A stretch of DNA of 64,000 nt from Burkholderiales bacterium. GTDB taxonomy: Bacteria > Pseudomonadota > Gammaproteobacteria > Burkholderiales > Casimicrobiaceae. The translations under genes and the position numbers were made by a program. Below, one piece after another: positions 57,487-64,000 of this stretch. Where the stretch lies: positions 496,001-560,000 of the forward strand of contig JABTUF010000001.1 of the NCBI GenBank assembly GCA_015075645.1. The letters are read 5' to 3'. The notes under the pieces were generated by a model. The model saw only the letters and a program-made list of their open reading frames with translations. It did no database searches and was not told where the DNA came from. Positions within the stretch are counted from its first letter, which is position 1. Every line of letters starts with the position of its first letter.

Positions 57487-57956
57487 CGTCCGCCTCCCGC
57501 CGCGGCGGCTTGCACCGCCTCGATGATCTTCACGTAGCCGGTGCAGCGGCACAGGTTGCCGGAGAGCGCCTCGCGGATCGAGGCCTCGTCGGGCGCGGGG
57601 TTCGTCCGCAGCAGCGCCTCGGCCGCCATGATCATGCCCGGCGTGCAGAAGCCGCACTGCGCGCCGAGCTTCTCGTGGAAGGCCGACTGCAGCGCGCCCA
57701 TCCGCCCGCCTGCCGCGAGCCCCTCGACGGTCTCGACCTTCGCGCCCTCGCAGCGCACCGCGAGCGCGAGGCAGGAGAGCTGCGGACGGCCGTCGACCAG
57801 CACCGTGCAGGCGCCGCACTCGCCGCCGTCGCAGCCGCGCTTGGTGCCGGTCAGGCCGAGCTGTTCGCGCAGGAAGTCGAGGAGCAGCGTCGCGTCGCCG
57901 ACCGCCTCCTCGCGGCGGCGGCCGTTGACCTCGAGCGCGAGCACGCGTCGCGACAT
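57483..57956 (-). CDS. hcrC: 4-hydroxybenzoyl-CoA reductase, [2Fe-2S] gamma subunit
   Basis: 157 aa with two [2Fe-2S] centres: plant-type [21 protein letters not shown] in the first half and the alpha-helical cluster CGFCTPGM...LCRCTGY in the second. Length and motif spacing fit CoxS/HcrC. It starts 4 bp downstream of the CoA-ligase stop, making ligase and hcrCAB one unit. Confidence 0.94.
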   Translation of the reverse strand: MSRRVLALEVNGRRREEAVGDATLLLDFLREQLGLTGTKRGCDGGECGACTVLVDGRPQLSCLALAVRCEGAKVETVEGLAAGGRMGALQSAFHEKLGAQCGFCTPGMIMAAEALLRTNPAPDEASIREALSGNLCRCTGYVKIIEAVQAAAAGGGR

Positions 57957-57960
57957 CGCG

Positions 57961-59310
57961 CTAGCCCTTCGGCCGGAGGTCGCGCACGCGCACCGCCTTG
58001 CCCTGCGAACGCGGAATCTCGCCGGGGGCCTTCACGACGACATCGGTCGTGATGCCGACGAGCGACTTGACGTGGTGCGCCGCCGCGTAGGCGACGGCCG
58101 GCCAGGTCGGCGGCGCCGCATCGGCCGCCGCCTCGACCTCGATGGTCACGTGGTCGAGGCTCCCACGGCGCTCGACGACGAGCTGATAGTGCGGCGCGAT
58201 GCCCGGCAGACCGACCAGCACCGCCTCGATCTGCGACGGATAGACGTTCACGCCCCGGATGATCAGCATGTCGTCGTTGCGGCCGGTGACGCGCAGGATG
58301 CGCCGGTGCGTGCGGCCGCAGGCGCAGGGCTCGCTGGTGAGGCGCGTGACGTCGCGCGTCCGGTAGCGCAGCATCGGCAGCGCTTCCTTGGTGAGCGTCG
58401 TGATGACGAGTTCGCCGATCTCGCCCTCGGGCAGCGGCTCGCCGGAGTCCGGGTCGATCACCTCGAACAGGAAGTGGTCCTCCCAGCCGTGCTGGCCCGC
58501 CTGAGCCTGGCACTCGCAGGCCACGCCCGGACCCATGATCTCGGACAGGCCGTAGACGTCGATCGCCTTCAGACCGAGGCGCGCCTCGATCTCGCGACGC
58601 ATCGCCTCGCTCCAGGGTTCCGCGCCGAACAACCCGACCTCGAGCCTGCCCTCCTTGCGCAGGTCGACGCCCATCGACTCCGCGACTTCGGCCATCGCGA
58701 GCGCGTAGGACGGCGTCGCGCACAGCACGCGCGCCCCGAAGTCGACGATCAGCGCGATCTGGCGCTCGGTCGAACCGCCCGACATCGGCACGACGACGCC
58801 GCCGAGCTTCTCGGCGCCGTAGTGCGCGCCGAGCCCGCCGGTGAAGAGCCCGTAGCCGTACGCGTTGTGGACGACGTCGCCTCGACGCGCGCCCGCGCAG
58901 GCGAGCGAGCGCGCCATCAGGTTCGCCCAGGTGTCGAGATCCCGCGCGGTGTATCCGACGACCGTCGGCTTGCCGGTCGTGCCCGACGAAGCGTGCAGCC
59001 GCGCGAGTTCGCCGACCGGACGTGCGAACAGGCCGAACGGATAGGTGTCGCGCAGGTCGGTCTTGACCGTGAACGGCAGCCGCGCGACATCGTCGAGCGT
59101 GCGGATATCGTCGGGCGCGAGCCCGGCGGCGCGCATCCGCTCGCGGTGCAGCGGCACGTTGCTCCACGCATTCGCGACCGTCGCCCGCAGCCGCTCGAGC
59201 TGCAGCGCGAGCAGGCGCTCGCGCGGCATCGTCTCGATGGCCGGTTCTCGGTACGCCGCGTCGCCTGCCCGCGACACGACATTCGATTCCGCCCTGGTCG
59301 TCGCGCCCAT
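57961..59310 (-). CDS. phenylacetate-CoA ligase family (AMP-forming)
   Basis: 449 aa. PaaK-type adenylate-forming enzyme: ATP loop HASSGTTGKPTVVGYT, LFGAEPWSEAMRREIE, DVYGLSEIMGPGVA, YRTRDVTRL, and hinge/CoA part VNVYPSQIEAVL and PRSQGKAVRVRD. Activates an arylacetate to its CoA ester. Placement directly after padBCD strongly favours phenylacetate as substrate, though 4-hydroxyphenylacetate or another aryl acid is possible. A strong GGGAGGAGG ribosome site precedes the ATG at 59310. Confidence 0.9.
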   Translation of the reverse strand: MGATTRAESNVVSRAGDAAYREPAIETMPRERLLALQLERLRATVANAWSNVPLHRERMRAAGLAPDDIRTLDDVARLPFTVKTDLRDTYPFGLFARPVGELARLHASSGTTGKPTVVGYTARDLDTWANLMARSLACAGARRGDVVHNAYGYGLFTGGLGAHYGAEKLGGVVVPMSGGSTERQIALIVDFGARVLCATPSYALAMAEVAESMGVDLRKEGRLEVGLFGAEPWSEAMRREIEARLGLKAIDVYGLSEIMGPGVACECQAQAGQHGWEDHFLFEVIDPDSGEPLPEGEIGELVITTLTKEALPMLRYRTRDVTRLTSEPCACGRTHRRILRVTGRNDDMLIIRGVNVYPSQIEAVLVGLPGIAPHYQLVVERRGSLDHVTIEVEAAADAAPPTWPAVAYAAAHHVKSLVGITTDVVVKAPGEIPRSQGKAVRVRDLRPKG

Positions 59311-59344
59311 GGTCCTCCTCCCGTTCGCGGTCTTCGCCGCCGCG

Positions 59345-60202
59345 TCAGGCCCGCTTGCCGCGCACCGGCATGCGCGGGATCGCGAACCCCTGGTTGAACG
59401 CGCCGCGCACGATCATCGCGGCCTTGAACCACGCACCCGCGATGACCGCGAGTGCCCCTGCCGCCGCGGCGAGCCCGAGCACCGTACCTTCCTGGCCGGA
59501 CACCGCCGCGATGGCGACGAGCGTCAGCGGCACGAACGTGCCGCCGACGGCGAGTGCACTGCCCGGGAGCGCGAGCGCGGCGGAGGCGCGCGCGTTCGCG
59601 GCGATCGAGCGCCGGTAGGCGAGCCACGCCACGAGCCGCACGACGAGCAGCGCGCCGAAGACCGCGAGCCCGGCGCGCGTCCCCTGCGCATGCCAGGCCG
59701 CGGCGATCCACCACAGGCCCGCGCCTTCCGCGACCGCCGTCGCGACGACGAGCGCCGGCGTCGCCGGCGACCGCCAGGCCGGGATGCCTTTCGCGGCGCG
59801 CAGGATGCGGCCCTGGCACCATGCGAACACGAGCGCCGCCACGGCAGCGAGGCCGCCCGCGACGGACGCGAGCGCCGATCCCGCGGCATGCGCCCACGCG
59901 CCCGCGATCGCGAGCACGCCGAGCGCCACCGCGGCGATCGCCTCTCGGCTCATCCACGAGGTACGGGGATTCGCGAACACGTTGATCGCGCGGAGCGGCC
60001 GGCCGATCTCGAGCCAGACGGCGAAGAGCCCGAGGCCGACGAGCGCGAGTCCGGCGAGGAGCGCGACGGCCGCGGGCCGGCCGCTCGCGCCCGACACGAC
60101 CGACACGATGACGAGGCCCGACCCCGCGCCGCCGGCGACGAAGTTCGCGGCGGCACGCAGGTCCCAGTGCTTCTGCACCCACGGCGTCGGTCCATAGCTC
60201 AT
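59345..60202 (-). CDS. padD: phenylacetyl-CoA:acceptor oxidoreductase, membrane subunit
   Basis: 285 aa, about nine transmembrane helices; NrfD/DmsC-type quinone-linked anchor. Seen: HWDLRAAANFVAGGAGSGLVIVS at the N terminus, LEIGRPLRAINVFANPRTSWMSRE (the NrfD loop) and the basic end VRGKRA. Passes electrons from PadBC to the quinone pool. 34 bp upstream of the ligase gene and 76 bp after padC. Confidence 0.88.
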   Translation of the reverse strand: MSYGPTPWVQKHWDLRAAANFVAGGAGSGLVIVSVVSGASGRPAAVALLAGLALVGLGLFAVWLEIGRPLRAINVFANPRTSWMSREAIAAVALGVLAIAGAWAHAAGSALASVAGGLAAVAALVFAWCQGRILRAAKGIPAWRSPATPALVVATAVAEGAGLWWIAAAWHAQGTRAGLAVFGALLVVRLVAWLAYRRSIAANARASAALALPGSALAVGGTFVPLTLVAIAAVSGQEGTVLGLAAAAGALAVIAGAWFKAAMIVRGAFNQGFAIPRMPVRGKRA

Positions 60203-60278
60203 CGACGCCCCCCCGCGCGCGCGAAACCCGTTCGACTTCCGGCGAACGCGCGGACCGCGATCGTGAACCCGGCAGCGC

Positions 60279-60983
60279 TCATGCCAGCTCCATCGCTTCC
60301 TCGACCAGCTGCTTCAGCGCCGGCACGCCGCCGGTGGGTTGCGCCCCGTCCCACAGGTAGTAGAAGCCCGGACCGGTGCCGAGTTCGTCGTGCATGCGGA
60401 AATGCGCGTTGCCCTCGAGCAGTTGCGACACGTTGCTCGACGGGTCGTCGAGGTCGCCGAAGGTGAGCGCCTGCGCGATGCAGGCGTTCACGCAGGCGGG
60501 CGTCGCCTCCGGGTCGACGCCCGGGGTCTGACCCTTCGCGAGCCCGGCGTCGATCCGGTCGACGCAGAACGTGCACTTGGTCGCGACCGCGAGGCGGTCG
60601 GGGTCGTGGCGCTTCGCCTCGTGCGCCACGGCCTTGCCGTAGGCGAAGGTCGCGCGCTCGGTCTTGTAGCGGGCCTGGTAGGGGCAGGCGACCGCGCAGT
60701 ACGCGCAGCCGATGCAGAGATCGTAGTCGATCGTGACGATGCCGTCGGCGCGCTTCTTCGTCGCCGTGGTCGGGCAGACGTGCATGCACGGCGGATCGTC
60801 GCAGTGCTGGCAGCCGACCGGCACGAACGCCCGCTTCACTTCCGGATACTCGCCGACCTCGATGTCCAGCACGCGCCGCCACTGGACGCCGGGCGGCGTC
60901 GCGTTCGCGTGCTTGCACGCCGCGGTGCAGGTCTGGCAGCCGACGCAGCGGCGCAGGTCGGCGATCATCGCCCAGCGCGTCAT
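60279..60983 (-). CDS. padC: phenylacetyl-CoA:acceptor oxidoreductase, Fe-S subunit
   Basis: 234 aa DmsB-type subunit with four [4Fe-4S] sites: CVGCQTCTAACK, CQHCDDPPCMHVCP, CIGCAYCAVACPY, and CTFC with CVNAC later. The start overlaps the padB stop (ATGA). Transfers electrons from the Mo subunit to PadD. Confidence 0.92.
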   Translation of the reverse strand: MTRWAMIADLRRCVGCQTCTAACKHANATPPGVQWRRVLDIEVGEYPEVKRAFVPVGCQHCDDPPCMHVCPTTATKKRADGIVTIDYDLCIGCAYCAVACPYQARYKTERATFAYGKAVAHEAKRHDPDRLAVATKCTFCVDRIDAGLAKGQTPGVDPEATPACVNACIAQALTFGDLDDPSSNVSQLLEGNAHFRMHDELGTGPGFYYLWDGAQPTGGVPALKQLVEEAMELA

Positions 60984-63718
60984 CGGCGCCCCTTGCGCGG
61001 CGGGCCGATCCGCCGCAGCGACACGCGCACGACGTCGGCCCCCGAGCCGGTCGCGTCGGTGAGGCCGAGCGACATCGACGCGAGCGTGTTGAGGCTCGCG
61101 AGCCCGAAGTCCTTCGCGTAGGGCGTCGCCCAGTGGTCGAACTGGCCGATCGCGAGCAGCGTGTCGGGGCGGATTCCTTCGCGGACCACGGCGTTGCCGC
61201 GCGTCCTGCGGTGCGGCGTGGCGAGTTCGATCTCGTCGCCGTCCTCGATGCCCATCCGCCGCGCGGTCGCGCCGTTGACGATGACGCCGCGGTGCCCGGC
61301 GACGTTCTGCGCGACCTCGCGGATCAACTGCATGCCGACGTTGCCGCCCCACGCGTACTGCATGCTGCGCGCCGTCAGCATCCAGAAGGGGTACGCGGAG
61401 GGGTCGCCGCCCTGCTCCCGCAGCGCGTCGTCCCACAATCCGGGGAAGTCCTTCCACGCCGGCAGCGCGCGGTACTCCTCGAGCTGGCGGTCCCACCAGC
61501 GCATGTCGTGCTCGTGCAGCCGCTTGCCGAGCTCGGCGCCGATGCGCATGAGCCGCTCCTGGTAGGGCAGCTCGAAGCGCAGGTCCTGCGCGACGAGCGT
61601 CGGCAGCAGGTACCAGTCGATCTGCGGGAACGGCCTGGTCTTGAGCCCGTGGCGCTTCCACCAGTCGAGCCCGTGCTGTTCGCGACCCTCGGTGAGTTCG
61701 GCGCAGGCCGCCTTGCACACCGCGTCCCAGATGGCCTCGCGCGAGTGGCCGCGCGTCACGTCGAGTTCGACGTTCCACCCCGGCCCCTTGAGCGGCACGC
61801 AGGCCACACCCCGGTTGATCGCCGCGACGTACTCGCGCTCGAGTCCGCAGCGCGCGGCGAGTTCGCTCGCGATCTCGGTGAAGTCGCGGGCCTCGCCCTG
61901 CGCGGCCACCACCGGCTGGCGCAGCGCGAAGCCCTGATGGTTCCAGAACTGCTCGACGAACTTCGTGCCGCCGACGCGGATCAACTGCAGACTCTCGAGG
62001 TCGGTCGCGTCGGGGAGCAGGACGTCGGCGAAGTGGTTGGTCTCGTCGCGCGTGTACGCGAACGCGACGACGAACGGGAAGCGCGCCATCTTCTGCTGCA
62101 CGCCGGTCGTGTCCCAGAACGAGATCGCCGGATTGGTGCGGTAGACGAACCAGACGTCGGGCGCGGTGACGCGCGGCAGGCCCTTCGGCGTCTCGTCCAT
62201 GAACATCCACGAGAAGTGCGTCGGGCCGAGCGCCTGGCTCCAGGGGCCGTCGGAGGCGAGCGGCACCATCGTCTTGTAGGCGTTGCGGATGTTCGGCTTC
62301 GGCGACCAGCCCTTGCGGTCGGTCGGGTTCATCGGATAGGCCATGAATCCGTCCGGCCCTGCCTTGACGCTCTTCAGGCGGTCGTTCTGCGGACGGTTCA
62401 ACCGCACCGTCGTGCCGATCGTTCCGCCCGGCACTTCGAGCGCGCCGACGAACGCCGCGAGCATCGTGCGCGCCCAGCAGCACTCGTAGCCGCCCCAGCC
62501 GTTGTTGACCGTCTTGCCGAGCGACACCGCCACCGGCCGGAACGGCAGCGTCACGCCGTCGACCTCGATCGTCTCGCCGACCCGCGCGTGGTCGAGGTAC
62601 TCGTTCGCGATCCGGCGGATGCGCGCGGCGGGCACCTCGCACACGCCTTCCGCCCACTCCGGCGTGTACGGCGCGAGGTGTTCGACGGTCAAGGTGAACG
62701 CGGTCGTGCCGCGAAGCGTCCCCTCGGCGAGCACCTCGCCGTCCGGTCCGATCTCGATCGCGTCCGCCTCGTAGCGGCCTTCGAGCGCCTCGGTCATGCC
62801 TTCGGTGTCGAACGGCACCGCCGCGAGGCGCGAGGCGTCCCACACCAGCGGCTTCTGCGACTCCCGCTCGCGCAGGTAGTAGCCGTTCGGCCCGACCAGG
62901 TAGGGCGACGCGGTGCGCTTCGCGAGGAACGGCAGGTCGAGACGCCTGCGTTCCGCCTCGTGCACCAGCACGTGCATCAGCGCGAACAGGAACGCCGCGT
63001 CGGTCTTCGGCTTGATCGGCACCCACTCGGCCGAGCACGCGCCGGTGATCGACAGGTGCGGCTCCACCTGCACGCGCTTCATGCCGCGCACGCGCGCGTT
63101 CGCGTGGCGCCAGACGCCGACGACGCCGCCCGACGCCTCGACGTTCGCGCCGCAGGAGATCAGGTAATCGGTGCGCGGCGTGTCCGGCGCGACGATGAAC
63201 GCGCGGTGCCAGAACTCGCCGTACAGGTGCTCGGAGTGGTAGCACTTCACGCCCTGCCCCGAGCCGAAGCCCATGTCGACCGGGCCCCACGACGACAGGA
63301 ACGCGGGCAGCGTGCCCATGTACGACTGCGGCGTGCCGCCGCCGCCGAAGGTCGCGGCGACGCGCGGATAGCCGGACGCGTCGACGAGCCCTTCGGCGCG
63401 GATCGCGTTCAGCTTGCCGGCGATGAGTTCGAAGGCCTCGTCCCACGAGATCGGCACGAACCCCGGATCCTCGTCGCGGCCCTTGCGCGGATTGGTCCGC
63501 CGCATCGGCGAGAGCACGCGGCCCGGGTGGTAGGTCTTCTGGACGAGCCCGTAGGCCTTGACGCAGACCTTGCCGCCGCCCGGGTGGATCGAAGACGCGC
63601 AGAAATTCGGCTCGACCTCGGTCGCGACGCCGTCCTCGACCTTGACGGTCAGGAGATCCGGGCCCGCGACGCACTGGTAGCAGTACGTCGGCACCCGCAC
63701 GACGGAGGCCGCGGCCAC
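60980..63718 (-). CDS. padB: phenylacetyl-CoA:acceptor oxidoreductase, molybdopterin subunit
   Basis: 912 aa, DMSO-reductase family with an N-terminal [4Fe-4S] site (YCYQCVAGPD, then NFCASS and KVCVKAYG). Mo-bisMGD segments: TDYLISCGANVEASGG, YRTNPAISFWDT, DVLLPDATDLE and the C-terminal VIVNGATARRMGIEDGDEIEL. Oxidises phenylacetyl-CoA at the alpha carbon, giving phenylglyoxylate under anoxic conditions. The padBCD order and the adjacent ligase support this over other DMSO-reductase-family roles. No Tat signal is seen, so it faces the cytoplasm. Confidence 0.92.
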   Translation of the reverse strand: MAAASVVRVPTYCYQCVAGPDLLTVKVEDGVATEVEPNFCASSIHPGGGKVCVKAYGLVQKTYHPGRVLSPMRRTNPRKGRDEDPGFVPISWDEAFELIAGKLNAIRAEGLVDASGYPRVAATFGGGGTPQSYMGTLPAFLSSWGPVDMGFGSGQGVKCYHSEHLYGEFWHRAFIVAPDTPRTDYLISCGANVEASGGVVGVWRHANARVRGMKRVQVEPHLSITGACSAEWVPIKPKTDAAFLFALMHVLVHEAERRRLDLPFLAKRTASPYLVGPNGYYLRERESQKPLVWDASRLAAVPFDTEGMTEALEGRYEADAIEIGPDGEVLAEGTLRGTTAFTLTVEHLAPYTPEWAEGVCEVPAARIRRIANEYLDHARVGETIEVDGVTLPFRPVAVSLGKTVNNGWGGYECCWARTMLAAFVGALEVPGGTIGTTVRLNRPQNDRLKSVKAGPDGFMAYPMNPTDRKGWSPKPNIRNAYKTMVPLASDGPWSQALGPTHFSWMFMDETPKGLPRVTAPDVWFVYRTNPAISFWDTTGVQQKMARFPFVVAFAYTRDETNHFADVLLPDATDLESLQLIRVGGTKFVEQFWNHQGFALRQPVVAAQGEARDFTEIASELAARCGLEREYVAAINRGVACVPLKGPGWNVELDVTRGHSREAIWDAVCKAACAELTEGREQHGLDWWKRHGLKTRPFPQIDWYLLPTLVAQDLRFELPYQERLMRIGAELGKRLHEHDMRWWDRQLEEYRALPAWKDFPGLWDDALREQGGDPSAYPFWMLTARSMQYAWGGNVGMQLIREVAQNVAGHRGVIVNGATARRMGIEDGDEIELATPHRRTRGNAVVREGIRPDTLLAIGQFDHWATPYAKDFGLASLNTLASMSLGLTDATGSGADVVRVSLRRIGPPRKGRR

Positions 63719-63731
63719 GGCGGGAACCGGG

Positions 63732-64000
63732 TCAGGCGCCCGCCGGCGCGAGGCCCGCCTTCTGCGCCTTCGCGGCGAGGCGCGCCTCGGTCGACTTCTG
63801 GTCGACGACGAAGCGGTGGTGGTGCCCGCGGCAGACGAGATCGACGCCGTCGCGCGCGGACACGTCGAAGGTGATCGCGCGGCCCGAGACCGCGGCGATG
63901 CTCACCGTGATCTCGACCGTCATGCCGAGGAGCGTCGCCGCGAGGTGGTCGATCTCGACGCGGGTGCCGACGCTGTCCTCGCCGGGGTCGAGGTGCGCGA
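63732..64000 (-). CDS. hotdog-fold thioesterase (5' end outside window)
   Basis: The open frame runs off the window edge; 88 codons plus stop are present, so the ATG at 63923 is internal. Visible: EDSVGTRVEIDHLAATLLGM and CRGHHHRFVV, the pattern of the FlK/YbgC-like acyl-CoA thioesterase family (conserved SVGT, H and the GHHHR end). It would hydrolyse a CoA thioester, perhaps releasing CoA from dead-end arylacyl-CoAs. It lies 13 bp upstream of padB in the same direction, thus part of the operon. Confidence 0.8.
   Translation of the reverse strand, partial: AHLDPGEDSVGTRVEIDHLAATLLGMTVEITVSIAAVSGRAITFDVSARDGVDLVCRGHHHRFVVDQKSTEARLAAKAQKAGLAPAGA

Noticed and set aside
54138..57956. Carbon-monoxide dehydrogenase or generic xanthine-oxidase-family hydroxylase
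   Set aside because: The FAD subunit carries the extra four-Cys loop specific to 4-hydroxybenzoyl-CoA reductase, and the genes adjoin aromatic CoA-ester genes.

Overview
The window is about 64 kb of very GC-rich DNA with tightly packed genes, many 1-4 bp start/stop overlaps and almost no AT-rich spacers. A dnaG-rpoD pair, a Bug-type solute receptor, and above all a class I (ATP-dependent) benzoyl-CoA reductase operon of the Thauera/Azoarcus type with 4-hydroxybenzoyl-CoA reductase and phenylacetyl-CoA oxidoreductase genes suggest a facultatively anaerobic, probably denitrifying betaproteobacterium. No rRNA gene or CRISPR array was seen. The genus cannot be fixed from the sequence alone.

Layout. 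1-23.5 kb is chromosomal backbone: 3' part of dnaG, rpoD with a long basic N-terminal extension, a MarR regulator, an arylamine N-acetyltransferase, metallophosphoesterases, a Ser/Thr kinase fused to a universal-stress domain, a likely lysozyme inhibitor, a lipoprotein/hydrolase pair, MgtE-like and Kef-like transporters, a formyltransferase-ACT-ACT fusion, a rhomboid protease, an MFS carrier, and a Pat-type synthetase/acetyltransferase. A CAU-anticodon tRNA (best read as tRNA-Ile2) lies at 23.5 kb. 23.8-28.4 kb holds a Cys-rich small protein, a Bug receptor next to a DapA-family aldolase, a patch of dispersed repeats, and a sulfotransferase-like coiled-coil protein. 28.4-33.1 kb is a leftward DUF2892-adaptor-RND pump-DUF2892 operon.

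33.2-34.6 kb is the most unusual segment. It carries a complete IS110-family element (about 33319-34475) inserted at a CT dinucleotide inside a REP-like palindrome, with an uninterrupted copy of that target just downstream. Its 198-nt non-coding left end folds on paper into two stem-loops whose internal loops match the target and the donor ends, as expected of a bridge RNA. Joining the two ends in a circle would create a TTGACA-17 bp-TATGTT promoter reading into that RNA.

34.6-37.6 kb has a CbiM-like membrane protein, a Crp/Fnr regulator with two Cys in its sensor domain, a secreted protein with a C-terminal sorting-like tail, and RidA. From 37.6 kb to the end the window is an anaerobic aromatic-degradation island. 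korAB (2-oxoglutarate:ferredoxin oxidoreductase) with a ferritin-like gene is transcribed leftward, and had-oah-dch-bcrCBAD-fdx rightward, from a shared 165-bp control region holding an FNR-like box and three palindromes. A second long leftward unit (63.7 to about 51 kb) encodes a thioesterase, padBCD, a phenylacetate-CoA ligase, hcrCAB and then DUF2249, a polytopic membrane protein, hemerythrin and tandem-GNAT genes.

Together: phenylacetate is activated to phenylacetyl-CoA and oxidised (PadBCD) towards phenylglyoxylate and benzoyl-CoA; 4-hydroxybenzoyl-CoA is dehydroxylated to benzoyl-CoA (HcrABC); BcrABCD reduces the ring with ATP and ferredoxin; Dch, Had and Oah hydrate, oxidise and open it; KorAB recharges the ferredoxin with electrons from 2-oxoglutarate.
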